Source of the DNA: an uncultured Streptococcus sp. | GTDB lineage: Bacteria > Bacillota > Bacilli > Lactobacillales > Streptococcaceae | DNA: 47,806 nucleotides | Direction: 5' to 3' | Assembly (NCBI RefSeq): GCF_938036805.1 | Contig: NZ_CALHWC010000225.1 | Coordinates: 1-47,806 of the forward strand | In this document: positions 14,061-22,964 of the stretch, piece by piece | Layout: each line of letters starts with the position of its first letter | Position numbering within the stretch: position 1 is the first letter of the stretch | Translations under genes and position numbers: made by a program | Notes under the pieces: model-generated | What the model saw: only the letters and a program-made list of their open reading frames with translations | Database searches by the model: none | What the model was told of the DNA's origin: nothing

Positions 14061-15044
14061 CTAAAATAGGAAGAAAAGGTAGCGAAGCAGCAGACTTCCG
14101 ATGATAAAAGCATGCCATTTCCAGTAGATACGGATTAAGCCAGCAGTTTCTCGGATCCAAGCTGAGGGAAGAAAATAGAAGGCCGTGCGAGAACCAATAC
14201 TGCGGCCTTTGAGACCAACCTGTTTCATATAGATGCCAGCACGTAGCGCATGGAAAGAATTTGTGACAAGGACAACCCGATCTTGCCCTAGTCCATGTGC
14301 CAGCATAAGCTGCTTACTGAATGTGAGATTTTCAAAGGTCGTGCGAGATTTATTCTCAAGGAGAATGCTGTCAGCTGGGACTCCTTTTTCCATCAAATAT
14401 CCTGCCATGGCCTCTGCTTCGGAAATTAACTCGTCATCTCCTTGACCGCCAGAGACAATGATGACTGGCTTCCGATTAAACTTCTCATAGATAGCTAGCC
14501 CTTTATCCAAGCGTTGAGCCAGCAGGGGAGGCACCTTGTCCCCAAACAATCCTGAGCCGAGGATAATGATAGTCTGGGGCTCTTTCTTGATTGGAAAGAG
14601 ATTTAAAAAGAAGGCGTAGATGATATAGGAAAGATAGAGAAAGGTTCCGTAAAATAGGAGCAGATCAGCGAAGGAAATCAAATTTGCAAGAAATGACCGT
14701 GGAGCGAAAAAATGCAATAGACCCACCCCCACGATAGCTAGGCCGTAGAGAAGCGATAGTAGATTGGCCAATCTAAGCCCCTCTAGCTGCACCATTTTGC
14801 GACCATTAAAAAGTAAATAAACAGTAGAAGCGAAAACACTAAAGGGTATTGCCAAAAACAAGATAATAGCTGGTGTATAGCCAATAAATCGCTCAAGACT
14901 AACAATCGTAAGCCCTGCTAAAACAATTCCCATCATCATAAGAGTGAAGGTCAGGAGATAAGCATTGAATAAACTTCTGGGTTCTCGATAACATAATAGA
15001 GCAAATATAGCAGCAGGGATAAGCCAGACTAGATGAAGTACCAT
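14061..15044 (-). CDS. DUF218 (YdcF/ElyC-like) membrane protein
   Basis: This protein of about 327 residues has four to five N-terminal membrane helices and then a DUF218 domain: IIILGSGL, VIIVSGGQGDDELISEAEAMAGYL, then ILLENKSRTTFENL and VTNSFHALRAGIYMKQVG. The family is linked to cell-envelope metabolism (ElyC, SanA, YdcF), but no substrate is established. A longer ORF reaches 15095. I prefer ATG 15044 (MVLHLVWL) because GCGAGG precedes it and an extended -10 (TGT-TATACT, minus strand, 15074-15082) lies between the two starts. The final residues form another hydrophobic segment. Confidence 0.8.
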   Translation of the reverse strand: MVLHLVWLIPAAIFALLCYREPRSLFNAYLLTFTLMMMGIVLAGLTIVSLERFIGYTPAIILFLAIPFSVFASTVYLLFNGRKMVQLEGLRLANLLSLLYGLAIVGVGLLHFFAPRSFLANLISFADLLLFYGTFLYLSYIIYAFFLNLFPIKKEPQTIIILGSGLFGDKVPPLLAQRLDKGLAIYEKFNRKPVIIVSGGQGDDELISEAEAMAGYLMEKGVPADSILLENKSRTTFENLTFSKQLMLAHGLGQDRVVLVTNSFHALRAGIYMKQVGLKGRSIGSRTAFYFLPSAWIRETAGLIRIYWKWHAFIIGSLLLRYLFFLF

Positions 15045-15224
15045 AATAAAACCTCGCAAATGGACTTTTAACCAGTATAACATAAATATATCCAATAAAA
15101 AAGATATTTAATATGAAATAAATCGAATTACAAAAAGAAGGTCTCGAGTTGTTTTGAAATAAATCGCATCAAATCTACCTAATCCTTCCAATACTAAGAA
15201 AATGTAGTTTTCATTTCAAAAATC

Positions 15225-15253
15225 TTGCAATGAAAGGTATTTATCTGTATAAT
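15225..15253 (+). promoter_or_regulatory. Promoter of brnQ
   Basis: TTGCAA (15225-15230), 17-nt spacer, TATAAT (15248-15253). The region upstream to 15096 is AT-rich. I looked for a CodY box there and found only a poor match. Confidence 0.85.
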
Positions 15254-15283
15254 GGATAAATCTTAAAAAGACTGGAGATGATG

Positions 15284-16615
15284 ATGTTAAAAAAAGGATC
15301 CCTAACCGGCCTGCTTTTGTTTGGAATGTTTTTCGGAGCCGGTAACCTGATTTTCCCACCTCAGTTGGGCTTGGAATCTGGTCGAAATTTTTGGCCAGCT
15401 ATTGGAGGCTTTGTCCTATCAGGTGTCGGTATTGCTATTCTAACCTTGATTATAGGTACTTTGAATCCCAAGGGTTATATTGATGAAATTTCGAAAAAGA
15501 TTGCCCCTTGGTTTGCGGTTGCTTACTTGGTAGCCCTCTACCTTTCAATTGGTCCCTTCTTCGCCATTCCTCGGACGGCGACCACTGCCTTTTCTGTCGG
15601 AATTGAGCCTATGTTGCCTGCAGGTTCTCATACTATTTGGCTTTTTGGCTTCACGCTGGTCTATTTCGCTTTGGCCTATCTGATCGCCCTCAATCCCTCA
15701 AAAATCCTTGATAGTATCGGTCGTTATCTAACACCAATTTTTGCCCTCTTGATTGTAGTTTTGGTTGTACTAGGTGCTATTAAATATGGGGCTGCGGCTC
15801 CTCAAGAAGCAACAGCGGAATATGCTGCTTCAGCTTTCGGAGCAGGCTTTCTTCAGGGCTACAATACTCTGGATGCTTTGGCTTCAGTTGCCTTTAGTGT
15901 GGTCGCTGTGACGACACTCAACCAGCTCGGTTTCAAGAATAAAAAAGAATATGTTTCTACCATTTGGATCGTGGGTATCCTTGTGGCGCTGGGCTTTAGC
16001 GTTCTTTATATCGGTTTGGCCTTCCTTGGAAATCACTTCCCACTTGATCTAGCGAATTTGCCGAAAGGTGCAAACGTAGGGGCTTCTGTTTTGTCTTCTG
16101 CAACTCAGGCTATCTTTGGTCCAATGGCTCAAATTTTCCTAGCGATTATGGTAACGGTGACCTGTTTTACAACTACAGCTGGACTCATCGTCTCAACTGG
16201 CGAATTTTTCCACAATACCTTCCCGAAAGTATCTTATAAGGTTTATGCAACCATTTTTACGCTAGTTGGTTTCGCTATTGCAAATCTTGGTTTGAATGCT
16301 ATTATCCAGTATTCAGTTCCAGTTCTGGAGATTCTTTATCCTATTACTATCACAATTGTCATGATTGTTATGGTTAATCGCTTTTTACCACTTTCTAAAC
16401 CAGGAATGCAGTTGACCATAGCAGTGGTGACGCTAATTGCTTTTGCTAGCATTTTGGGACGACAATTCAAGCTAACTGCAATTCTCAATCTAGTAAATGC
16501 TCTGCCATTTGCTCAAGCTTCTCTGCCTTGGTTGCTGCCGGCTCTGGTTGGAATCTTGCTCTCGCTCCTTTTGCCAAACAAGCAAAAAGGTGAAGCATTT
16601 GAATTTGAAGCATAA
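15284..16615 (+). CDS. brnQ: Branched-chain amino acid transporter (LIVCS family)
   Basis: This protein of about 443 residues and 12 membrane helices begins MLKKGSLTGLLLFGMFFGAGNLIFPPQLGLESG. The FGAGNLIFPP motif identifies BrnQ, which imports Leu, Ile and Val with Na+ or H+. Three consecutive ATGs (15278, 15281, 15284) follow GGAG at 15274-15277. Only the third has normal spacing, so I chose it. It is a single-gene unit with its own promoter and a terminator at 16621-16650. CodY control would be expected for this gene but no convincing operator is visible. Confidence 0.93.
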   Translation: MLKKGSLTGLLLFGMFFGAGNLIFPPQLGLESGRNFWPAIGGFVLSGVGIAILTLIIGTLNPKGYIDEISKKIAPWFAVAYLVALYLSIGPFFAIPRTATTAFSVGIEPMLPAGSHTIWLFGFTLVYFALAYLIALNPSKILDSIGRYLTPIFALLIVVLVVLGAIKYGAAAPQEATAEYAASAFGAGFLQGYNTLDALASVAFSVVAVTTLNQLGFKNKKEYVSTIWIVGILVALGFSVLYIGLAFLGNHFPLDLANLPKGANVGASVLSSATQAIFGPMAQIFLAIMVTVTCFTTTAGLIVSTGEFFHNTFPKVSYKVYATIFTLVGFAIANLGLNAIIQYSVPVLEILYPITITIVMIVMVNRFLPLSKPGMQLTIAVVTLIAFASILGRQFKLTAILNLVNALPFAQASLPWLLPALVGILLSLLLPNKQKGEAFEFEA

Positions 16616-16620
16616 GAAGA

Positions 16621-16650
16621 AAATTCATCACGAAAGTGATGGATTTTTTT
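16621..16650 (+). terminator. Terminator of brnQ
   Basis: CATCAC (16626-16631), GAAA tetraloop, GTGATG (16636-16641), extended by AAAT/ATTT pairing and a run of Ts. Confidence 0.85.
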
Positions 16651-16814
16651 GATTCATTATCAATTGTAGTAGGTGATCGATGATGAAGCCTAGGAATGTT
16701 TGATGAAGTACTTTAATCTGCCTTTTGATGAGTGATAAGACGATATAAGCATTTTATAAGAAGGATTTAAGAAAAATTTTAATTTTTTCTTATTCCTTTT
16801 TAATCTTAGGGGAT

Positions 16815-16827
16815 TATACTAGAGTCA
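16815..16827 (+). promoter_or_regulatory. pavB promoter block shared with the ccdA operon
   Basis: The 13 nt TATACTAGAGTCA here recur exactly at 21800-21812, upstream of ccdA. A TTAGGGG-GATT element precedes both. TATACT is a good -10; the -35 is poor, which suggests an activator. The adjacent two-component system is the obvious candidate, by inference. Confidence 0.6.
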
Positions 16828-16854
16828 ATAAAAAACAAACCAAAGGAGAATCCT

Positions 16855-19800
16855 ATGAAATTCAATCCAAATCAAAAGTATACTCGCTGGTCAATCCGCC
16901 GTTTAAGCGTAGGTGTGGCTTCCGTCGTGGTTGCCAGTGGTTTCTTTTTGCTAGTTGGACAACCAAACACTGTGCACGCAGATGTTCTCACTTCAACCCC
17001 TGCTCAAGTTCTTCAAGTAGATTCATCATCAGTAGAAAAGAATGAGTTGCCTGAGGCAGTTCTGAAAGAAGCTGTAGATTCAGCTCTTCCTGCAAATCAG
17101 ACGACTCCAACTCCAAAGGAAGTAGTCGATGAGACTAATTCTTCAGACAAGTCTAGCCTAGCTCCTAAGGAAGAAGTTGCAAAACCAAAAGAAGAAGAGT
17201 CTGTGTCGGAAGTTAACGAACCAAAAGAAGAAGAAGCTAAGCCAGTGGCAACTCCTGATACAGTTTTAAAACAAGACCGTGAAGCGACTGCTCCTCAATC
17301 AGTAACAACTCTAGAGGAAGTTAAAAAAGGCGTTGCTGAGAATACTAAAGATACAGTAGACGTTCCAGCCAGCTACCTAGAAAAAGCGAATGTTCCAGGT
17401 CCATTCACAGCTGGTGTCAACCAAGTCATTCCGTATGAAGCTTTCGGTGGCGACGGCATGTTGACGCGTCTCTTGCTCAAATCTTCTGACAAGGCTCCTT
17501 GGTCTGACAATGGCACAGCGAATAATCCAGCCCTCTTGCCGCTTGAAGGCTTGGCCAAAGGTCAATACTTCTACGAAGTAGATTTGAACGGCAACACTAC
17601 AGGTAAAGATGGACAAGCCCTTCTCGACCAACTTCGCACTAACGGAACTCACAGTTACCAAGCTACTGTCAAAGTTTATGGCGCCAAAGACGGCAAACCA
17701 GATTTAAGCAATCTTGTTGCGACAAAAAATGTGACGGTTGACATGAATGGCCTTATTTCAAAAGAAGCAGTCAAAGATTCAGTCACAAAAAATATCAAAG
17801 ACCATATTGATGTCCCAGCTAGCTACTTAGAAAAAGCGAATGTTCCAGGTCCATTCTTGGCAGGTGTTAACCAAGTCATCCCGTATGAAGCTTTCGGTGG
17901 CGACGGCATGTTAACGCGCCTCCTGCTCAAATCTTCTGACAAGGCAACTTGGTCTGACAATGGCACAGCTAAAAACCCAGCACTCTTGCCGCTCGAAGGC
18001 TTGGCCAAAGGTCAATACTTCTACGAAGTAGACTTAAACGGCAACACGACAGGTAAAGATGGACAAGCCCTTCTCGACCAACTTCGCACTAACGGAACTC
18101 ACAGTTACCAAGCTACTGTCAAAGTTTATGGCGCCAAAGACGGCAAACCAGATTTAAGCAATCTTGTTGCGACAAAAAATGTGACGGTTGACATGAATGG
18201 CCTTATTTCAAAAGAAGCAGTCAAAGATTCAGTCACAAAAAATATCAAAGACCATATTGATGTCCCAGCTAGCTACTTAGAAAAAGCGAATGTTCCAGGT
18301 CCATTCTTGGCGGGTGTTAACCAAGTCATCCCGTATGAAGCTTTCGGTGGCGACGGTATGTTGACGCGCCTCTTGCTCAAATCTTCTGACAAGGCTCCTT
18401 GGTCCGACAATGGTACAGCTAAAAACCCAGCACTCTTGCCACTTGAAGGCTTGGCTAAAGGCCAATATTTCTACGAAGTGGATTTGAATGGCAACACGAC
18501 AGGTAAAGATGGACAAGCCCTTCTCGACCAACTTCGCACTAACGGAACTCACAGTTACCAAGCTACTGTCAAAGTTTATGGCGCCAAAGACGGCAAACCA
18601 GATTTAAGCAATCTTGTTGCGACAAAAAATGTGACGGTTGACATGAATGGTCTTATTTCAAAAGAAGCAGTCAAAGATTCAGTCACTAAAAATATTAAAG
18701 ACCATATCGACGTTCCAGCCAGCTACCTAGAAAAAGCGAATGTTCCCGGTCCATTCTTGGCGGGTGTCAACCAAGTCATTCCGTATGAAGCTTTCGGTGG
18801 CGACGGTATGTTGACGCGCCTCTTGCTCAAATCTTCTGACAAGGCTCCTTGGTCCGACAATGGTACAGCTAAAAACCCAGCACTCTTGCCACTTGAAGGC
18901 TTGGCTAAAGGCCAATATTTCTACGAAGTGGATTTGAATGGCAACACGACAGGTAAAGATGGACAAGCCCTTCTCGACCAACTTCGCACTAACGGAACTC
19001 ACAGTTACCAAGCTACTGTCAAAGTTTATGGCGCCAAAGACGGCAAACCAGATTTAAGCAATCTTGTTGCGACAAAAAATGTGACGGTTGACATGAATGG
19101 TCTTGTTTCAAAAGAAGCAGTCAAAGATTCAGTCACTAAAAATATCAAAGACCATATCGACGTTCCAGCCAGCTATTTAGAAAAAGCGAACGTTCCCGGT
19201 CCATTCTTGGCAGGTGTTAATCAAGTCATTCCGTATGAAGCTTTCGGTGGAGATGGTATGTTGACGCGTCTCTTGCTCAAATCTTCTGACAAGGCTCCTT
19301 GGTCAGACAACGGCACAGCGAACAATCCAGCCCTCTTGCCACTTGAAGGCTTAGCGAAGGGTCAATACTTCTACGAAGTGGATTTGAATGGCAATACTAC
19401 AGGTAAAGATGGACAAGCCCTTCTCGACCAACTTCGTGCTAACGGAACTCACACTTACCAGGCTACTGTCAAGGTCTATGGTGCCAAAGATGGCAAACCA
19501 GATTTGACAAATCTTATCGCGACTCGTCAAGTAACGATTCAGCTTCGTGGAAAAGGAATGGCTACAATACCATCTCAAGAAGGTCAAATGAATATGAAAC
19601 CTTCTACAACACCATCTCAAGAAGGTCAGATGAATAAGAAGCCTTCTGCAACAGAATCTATGAGTACAGCTGAGGGTACGAAGGAAGTAGATCATCGCAT
19701 GACTGATGTGAAGGGGGAACACCCAACTTCTAAGCCGATGGCAGATACGATGAAAAAAAATGATAAGCCTACGTTACCAAAAACTGGTGAAGCTCAAACA

Positions 19801-19884
19801 GCTACAGCTACCATTGGTTTCTTAGGACTAGCTTTGGCAGGAATTCTTAGTCTTCTAGGTCTGAAAGAAAAACAAAAAGATTAA
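16855..19884 (+). CDS. pavB: PavB-like LPXTG surface adhesin with five SSURE repeats
   Basis: This 1009-residue cell-wall protein has a YSIRK-type signal (RWSIRRLSVGVASVVVASG) with cleavage near HAD (about residue 43), and an acidic, Pro/Glu-rich stalk (45-165). Five SSURE domains of exactly 150 residues start at about 169, 319, 469, 619 and 769 (DVPASYLEKANVPGPF...). A short degenerate tail contains two PSQEGQMN units, then a sortase motif LPKTG, hydrophobic helix and charged end. SSURE domains bind fibronectin and plasminogen in pneumococcal PavB. The gene sits directly upstream of a TCS08-type system, as in pneumococcus, where TCS08 controls pavB. AAAGGAG precedes the ATG. Confidence 0.93.
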   Translation: MKFNPNQKYTRWSIRRLSVGVASVVVASGFFLLVGQPNTVHADVLTSTPAQVLQVDSSSVEKNELPEAVLKEAVDSALPANQTTPTPKEVVDETNSSDKSSLAPKEEVAKPKEEESVSEVNEPKEEEAKPVATPDTVLKQDREATAPQSVTTLEEVKKGVAENTKDTVDVPASYLEKANVPGPFTAGVNQVIPYEAFGGDGMLTRLLLKSSDKAPWSDNGTANNPALLPLEGLAKGQYFYEVDLNGNTTGKDGQALLDQLRTNGTHSYQATVKVYGAKDGKPDLSNLVATKNVTVDMNGLISKEAVKDSVTKNIKDHIDVPASYLEKANVPGPFLAGVNQVIPYEAFGGDGMLTRLLLKSSDKATWSDNGTAKNPALLPLEGLAKGQYFYEVDLNGNTTGKDGQALLDQLRTNGTHSYQATVKVYGAKDGKPDLSNLVATKNVTVDMNGLISKEAVKDSVTKNIKDHIDVPASYLEKANVPGPFLAGVNQVIPYEAFGGDGMLTRLLLKSSDKAPWSDNGTAKNPALLPLEGLAKGQYFYEVDLNGNTTGKDGQALLDQLRTNGTHSYQATVKVYGAKDGKPDLSNLVATKNVTVDMNGLISKEAVKDSVTKNIKDHIDVPASYLEKANVPGPFLAGVNQVIPYEAFGGDGMLTRLLLKSSDKAPWSDNGTAKNPALLPLEGLAKGQYFYEVDLNGNTTGKDGQALLDQLRTNGTHSYQATVKVYGAKDGKPDLSNLVATKNVTVDMNGLVSKEAVKDSVTKNIKDHIDVPASYLEKANVPGPFLAGVNQVIPYEAFGGDGMLTRLLLKSSDKAPWSDNGTANNPALLPLEGLAKGQYFYEVDLNGNTTGKDGQALLDQLRANGTHTYQATVKVYGAKDGKPDLTNLIATRQVTIQLRGKGMATIPSQEGQMNMKPSTTPSQEGQMNKKPSATESMSTAEGTKEVDHRMTDVKGEHPTSKPMADTMKKNDKPTLPKTGEAQTATATIGFLGLALAGILSLLGLKEKQKD
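17359..19545 (+). repeat. Five 450-bp tandem repeats in pavB
   Basis: Repeat units start at 17359, 17809, 18259, 18709 and 19159, each exactly 450 bp (150 codons). Units 2-4 are almost identical at the DNA level, including silent positions. The first and last diverge at their outer ends. Such a tract can gain or lose units by recombination. Confidence 0.95.
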
Positions 19885-19914
19885 GGTTCAAATCATTTAA
19901 AAATTACTAAAAAT

Positions 19915-19949
19915 AGTGTTATACTAAAGCCAGTATAACACTGTTTTTA
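19915..19949 (+). terminator. pavB terminator overlapping the rr08 promoter region
   Basis: A perfect 11-bp stem, AGTGTTATACT (19915-19925) / AGTATAACACT (19932-19942), with a 6-nt loop and then GTTTTTAT. The left arm also contains a TATACT -10-like sequence, and the response regulator gene starts 16 bp after the T-tract. The same bases may therefore act as attenuator and promoter. Confidence 0.8.
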
Positions 19950-19964
19950 TCAGGAGATTGGCAA

Positions 19965-20663
19965 ATGGGAAAGACAATTTTACTCGTTGATGATGAGATG
20001 GATATTCTAGATATCCAAAAGCGCTATCTTATGCAGGAAGGCTACCATGTTTTAGTGGCTCGAGATGGCGTGGAGGGGTTGGATCTTTTCCGAAAGAAAT
20101 CTGTTGACCTGATCATCACGGACATCATGATGCCGAATATGGACGGTTATGACTTTATCAGTGAGGTTCAGTATATAGCACCTGATCAGCCTTTTCTTTT
20201 TACAACGGCTAAGACTAGCGATCAAGACAAAATTTACGGTTTGAGCTTAGGAGCAGATGATTTTATAGCCAAACCTTTTAGTCCGCGTGAGCTAGTTCTA
20301 AGAGTCAATAACATTTTGCGCCGACTGCATCGTGGAGGCGAGATCGAACAAATTGAACTCGGTGATTTGGTGATGAATCATGCGGTTCATGAGGCTCGCA
20401 TCGGAGAGCATTTTTTGGAATTAACAGTGAAATCCTTTGAACTGCTCTGGATTTTAGCTAGTAATCCTGAGAGAGTTTTTTCAAAGACGGAGCTGTACGA
20501 GAAGGTGTGGCAGGAAGACTTCGTAGATGATACCAATACCCTTAATGTTCATATACATGCTCTGAGACAGGAATTGACCAAGTATGCCAGTTCAGACACT
20601 CCTGCCGTCAAAACTGTCTGGGGTCTGGGGTATAAAATGGAAGGAGCACGAGGTGGAAAATGA
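19965..20663 (+). CDS. rr08: OmpR-family response regulator (TCS08-like)
   Basis: This 232-residue protein has a receiver domain (1-120) with acidic pocket D9-D10, phosphoacceptor D53 (LIITDIMMPNMDG) and Lys in AKPFSPREL. A winged-helix DNA-binding domain (about 130-228) follows, with the VFSKTELYEKVW and TLNVHIHALRQEL segments. It is named after pneumococcal RR08, which also follows pavB and regulates it. AGGAG is 8 nt before the ATG. The stop overlaps the kinase start by 4 nt. The pavB terminator lies just upstream, so partial read-through from pavB could supply it and close a feedback loop. Confidence 0.9.
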   Translation: MGKTILLVDDEMDILDIQKRYLMQEGYHVLVARDGVEGLDLFRKKSVDLIITDIMMPNMDGYDFISEVQYIAPDQPFLFTTAKTSDQDKIYGLSLGADDFIAKPFSPRELVLRVNNILRRLHRGGEIEQIELGDLVMNHAVHEARIGEHFLELTVKSFELLWILASNPERVFSKTELYEKVWQEDFVDDTNTLNVHIHALRQELTKYASSDTPAVKTVWGLGYKMEGARGGK

Positions 20664-21694
20664 AATTAAAAAGTTACATTCTAGTAGGGTACCTAATTTC
20701 TAGCCTACTAACGATTTTACTCGTTTTCTGGGCAGTCCAGCGAATGTTGATTGTAAAAAGCGAGATATATTTCCTAGTTGGAATGACCTTGATTGCTAGT
20801 TTTATAGGGGCGGCAGTCAGTCTCTTTCTTTTATCGCCAGTATTTTCTTCCCTTCGGCATCTGAAAAAACAGGCTCAGAATATAGCTGACAAGGATTTTA
20901 GTGCAGAGATTGACGCCAAGGGCCCTATTGAATTTCAAGAGTTGGGTCAGGCTTTTAACGATATGTCGCATAATTTGCAAGAAACGTTTGAGTCGCTTGA
21001 TGAAAGTGAACGAGAAAAGGGAATGATGATTGCCCAGCTTTCTCACGATATTAAAACTCCCATTACCTCTATTCAGGCGACTGTGGAGGGGATTTTAGAT
21101 GGAGTGATCGAAGAAGAGGAGCAGATTCATTACTTGACCACGATTAGCCGTCAGACAGAGCGTTTGAATAAATTGGTGGAAGAATTGGATGTTTTGACTC
21201 TTAATGCCCAGCCTCGAATAGAATCAGATGGAGAAGCTGAAATAGTCTTTCTAGATCAGCTATTGATTGAGGTCATGAGTGAATTTCAACTATTGATTGA
21301 GCAAGAGGAGCGAGACATCTACATTCAAGTGTCTCCTGAGTCAGCGAAAATTAAGAGCCATTACGATAAACTTTCTCGTATCTTGGTCAACTTGCTAAAT
21401 AATGCCTTTAAGTATTCAGACCCTGGAACTAAAATTGAGGTCGTGGCTCAATTAACTGAGCAAATCTTGACAATAAGTGTAAAAGATGAAGGACAGGGTA
21501 TTGCTCCTGAGGATTTGGATAAGATTTTTAAACGCCTTTACCGTGTGGAAACTTCTCGAAATATGAAGACAGGTGGGCATGGTCTGGGCCTTGCTATTGC
21601 GCGTGAATTGGCTCATCAGCTGGGTGGAGAAATAACGGTTGAAAGTCAGTGTGGCCTAGGAAGCACTTTTACATTTGCTCTTAACTTAACATAA
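20660..21694 (+). CDS. hk08: Sensor histidine kinase (TCS08-like)
   Basis: This 344-residue protein has two closely spaced membrane helices at the N-terminus (about 8-30 and 38-62) and no sizeable extracellular sensor. A HAMP-like linker (about 65-115), a dimerisation/phosphoacceptor helix with SHDIKTPIT, and an ATPase domain with N-box NLLNNAFKYS, DEGQGIAPEDL and GGHGLGLAIA follow. The intramembrane-sensing layout is like SaeS and pneumococcal HK08. It is translated with rr08 (4-nt overlap) and should phosphorylate it. A terminator (CCCT...AGGG followed by TTTTTATTTT) lies at 21764-21800. Confidence 0.9.
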   Translation: MKLKSYILVGYLISSLLTILLVFWAVQRMLIVKSEIYFLVGMTLIASFIGAAVSLFLLSPVFSSLRHLKKQAQNIADKDFSAEIDAKGPIEFQELGQAFNDMSHNLQETFESLDESEREKGMMIAQLSHDIKTPITSIQATVEGILDGVIEEEEQIHYLTTISRQTERLNKLVEELDVLTLNAQPRIESDGEAEIVFLDQLLIEVMSEFQLLIEQEERDIYIQVSPESAKIKSHYDKLSRILVNLLNNAFKYSDPGTKIEVVAQLTEQILTISVKDEGQGIAPEDLDKIFKRLYRVETSRNMKTGGHGLGLAIARELAHQLGGEITVESQCGLGSTFTFALNLT

Positions 21695-21763
21695 ATCCCC
21701 AATAAGTGATAAACATTTTTGACTCTTGATTTAGCAAAGATAAAACCAAATTCAAGTTTTTTC

Positions 21764-21812
21764 AAATCGATCTCCCTATTTTTAGGGGGATTTTTATTTT
21801 ATACTAGAGTCA
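21764..21812 (+). terminator. hk08 terminator running into the ccdA promoter
   Basis: ATCTCCCT (about 21769-21776) and AGGGGGAT (21784-21791) form a stem with a TTTTTATTTT tail. That tail runs straight into TATACTAGAGTCA (21800-21812), the -10 block shared with pavB. Confidence 0.6.
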
Positions 21813-21837
21813 GAAAAATGATCGAGAGGTTTTTGAA

Positions 21838-22548
21838 ATGGCAACAAGTTTTTTGTTCTTTATTTCTGTTTTTCTGGCGGGGATTCTTTCCTTTTTCTCC
21901 CCTTGTATCTTACCGCTGATGCCGGTTTATGTAGGAATCTTGTTAGATGAAGACCAGCCGAGGACGTTCAAGATTCTAGGACGAGAGCTTTCTTGGTATG
22001 GGATGGTCAAGACACTCTGTTTTATAGCAGGATTGTCGACTGTATTTTTAGTCTTGGGCTATGGAGCTGGCGCTCTAGGGCAAGTCCTCTATGCCCCTTG
22101 GTTTCGCTATATTCTGGGCGGGATTGTCATTCTACTGGGAATCCACCAGATGGGAATCATTAATATCCAGCAGCTGCAAAAGCAAAAGAGCATCCAACTT
22201 AAAAAGAATAGTAAAAGAAGTGATTTTCTTAACGCTTTTCTCTTAGGCATCACCTTTAGTTTTGGTTGGACGCCTTGTGTGGGACCTGTTCTGAGCTCTG
22301 TTTTAGCAATTGCAGCTTCTGGAGGCAACGGCGCTCTTCAGGGAGGCTTACTTATGTTGGTTTACACACTAGGATTAGCACTTCCGTTTCTAGCCATGGC
22401 TTTGGCTTCTGGCTGGGTATTACAGCGCTTTGCCAAACTCAAACCTTATATGGGAACGCTTAAGAAAATCGGCGGTGCACTCATCATTCTCATGGGAATT
22501 TTGCTGATGCTAGGAAATCTAAACGCTTTAGCATCGCTATTTGGATAA
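21838..22548 (+). CDS. ccdA1: CcdA-type thiol:disulfide electron transporter
   Basis: This 236-residue membrane protein of about six helices carries the two redox cysteines of CcdA/DsbD-core proteins, one in SPCILPLMPVY and one in GWTPCVGPVL. It moves electrons from cytoplasmic thioredoxin to extracytoplasmic thioredoxin-like lipoproteins. GAGAGG precedes the ATG. The operon continues with a Met-rich lipoprotein, an Etrx1-type thioredoxin and MsrAB, the set described in pneumococcus for repairing oxidised surface proteins. A paralogue at 27504-28211 is very similar. Confidence 0.92.
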   Translation: MATSFLFFISVFLAGILSFFSPCILPLMPVYVGILLDEDQPRTFKILGRELSWYGMVKTLCFIAGLSTVFLVLGYGAGALGQVLYAPWFRYILGGIVILLGIHQMGIINIQQLQKQKSIQLKKNSKRSDFLNAFLLGITFSFGWTPCVGPVLSSVLAIAASGGNGALQGGLLMLVYTLGLALPFLAMALASGWVLQRFAKLKPYMGTLKKIGGALIILMGILLMLGNLNALASLFG

Positions 22549-22575
22549 ATATTATATAATTAAAGGAGAAATATC

Positions 22576-22899
22576 ATGAAAAAAATCGCTACCCTTACAA
22601 TGGCTACTCTTAGTATCTTTGCCTTGGCTGCATGCTCTAGTCAAAAGTCAAATTCAGACATGAAAAAGATGGATGACAGCAGTACGATGAAGAAAGAGGA
22701 TGTGAAAAAAGACGACATGAAGAAGGAGGATATGAAAGACTCTAGCATGTCTGATGATAAGATGAAAAAGGATGACATGAAGGACTCTTCTATGATGTCC
22801 GACAATAAATCCGAAATGAAAAAAGATGACATGAAATCTAGTGATTCAAGTATGAAGGATGATATGAAAGATTCATCTGAAATGTCATCTGAAAAATAA
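22576..22899 (+). CDS. Met/Asp/Lys-rich low-complexity lipoprotein
   Basis: This 107-residue protein has a lipobox LAAC (Cys20). The mature 88 residues are almost only Met, Lys, Asp and Ser arranged as loose repeats such as KKDDMK and KDSSM, with 15 Met by my count. No fold is expected. It lies between ccdA and the thioredoxin lipoprotein of a methionine-sulfoxide repair operon, 27 bp after ccdA with AAAGGAG before its ATG. The attractive reading is a sacrificial or metal-binding Met-rich surface peptide that the neighbouring MsrAB can regenerate. This is inference. It has no counterpart in the pneumococcal operon as I remember it. Confidence 0.85.
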   Translation: MKKIATLTMATLSIFALAACSSQKSNSDMKKMDDSSTMKKEDVKKDDMKKEDMKDSSMSDDKMKKDDMKDSSMMSDNKSEMKKDDMKSSDSSMKDDMKDSSEMSSEK

Positions 22900-22964
22900 A
22901 GTTATCAATAAGGGTGGAAGTCGTCAGTTTTGTCGGCTTTCTCCTTATTTTGAAAGGAAAGAAA

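Noticed and set aside
15190..15225. Possible CodY box upstream of brnQ
   Set aside because: The TTTTCATTTCAAAAAT-like stretch has too many mismatches to the AATTTTCWGAAAATT consensus.
17359..19545. CRISPR-like periodic repeats
   Set aside because: The 450-bp period is in-frame coding sequence; no short repeat-spacer pattern exists in the window. No tRNA or rRNA gene was recognised either.
17373..19722. Repeated minus-strand open frames of 61-123 codons inside pavB
   Set aside because: They recur every 450 bp because the coding repeats recur. There is no independent start signal.
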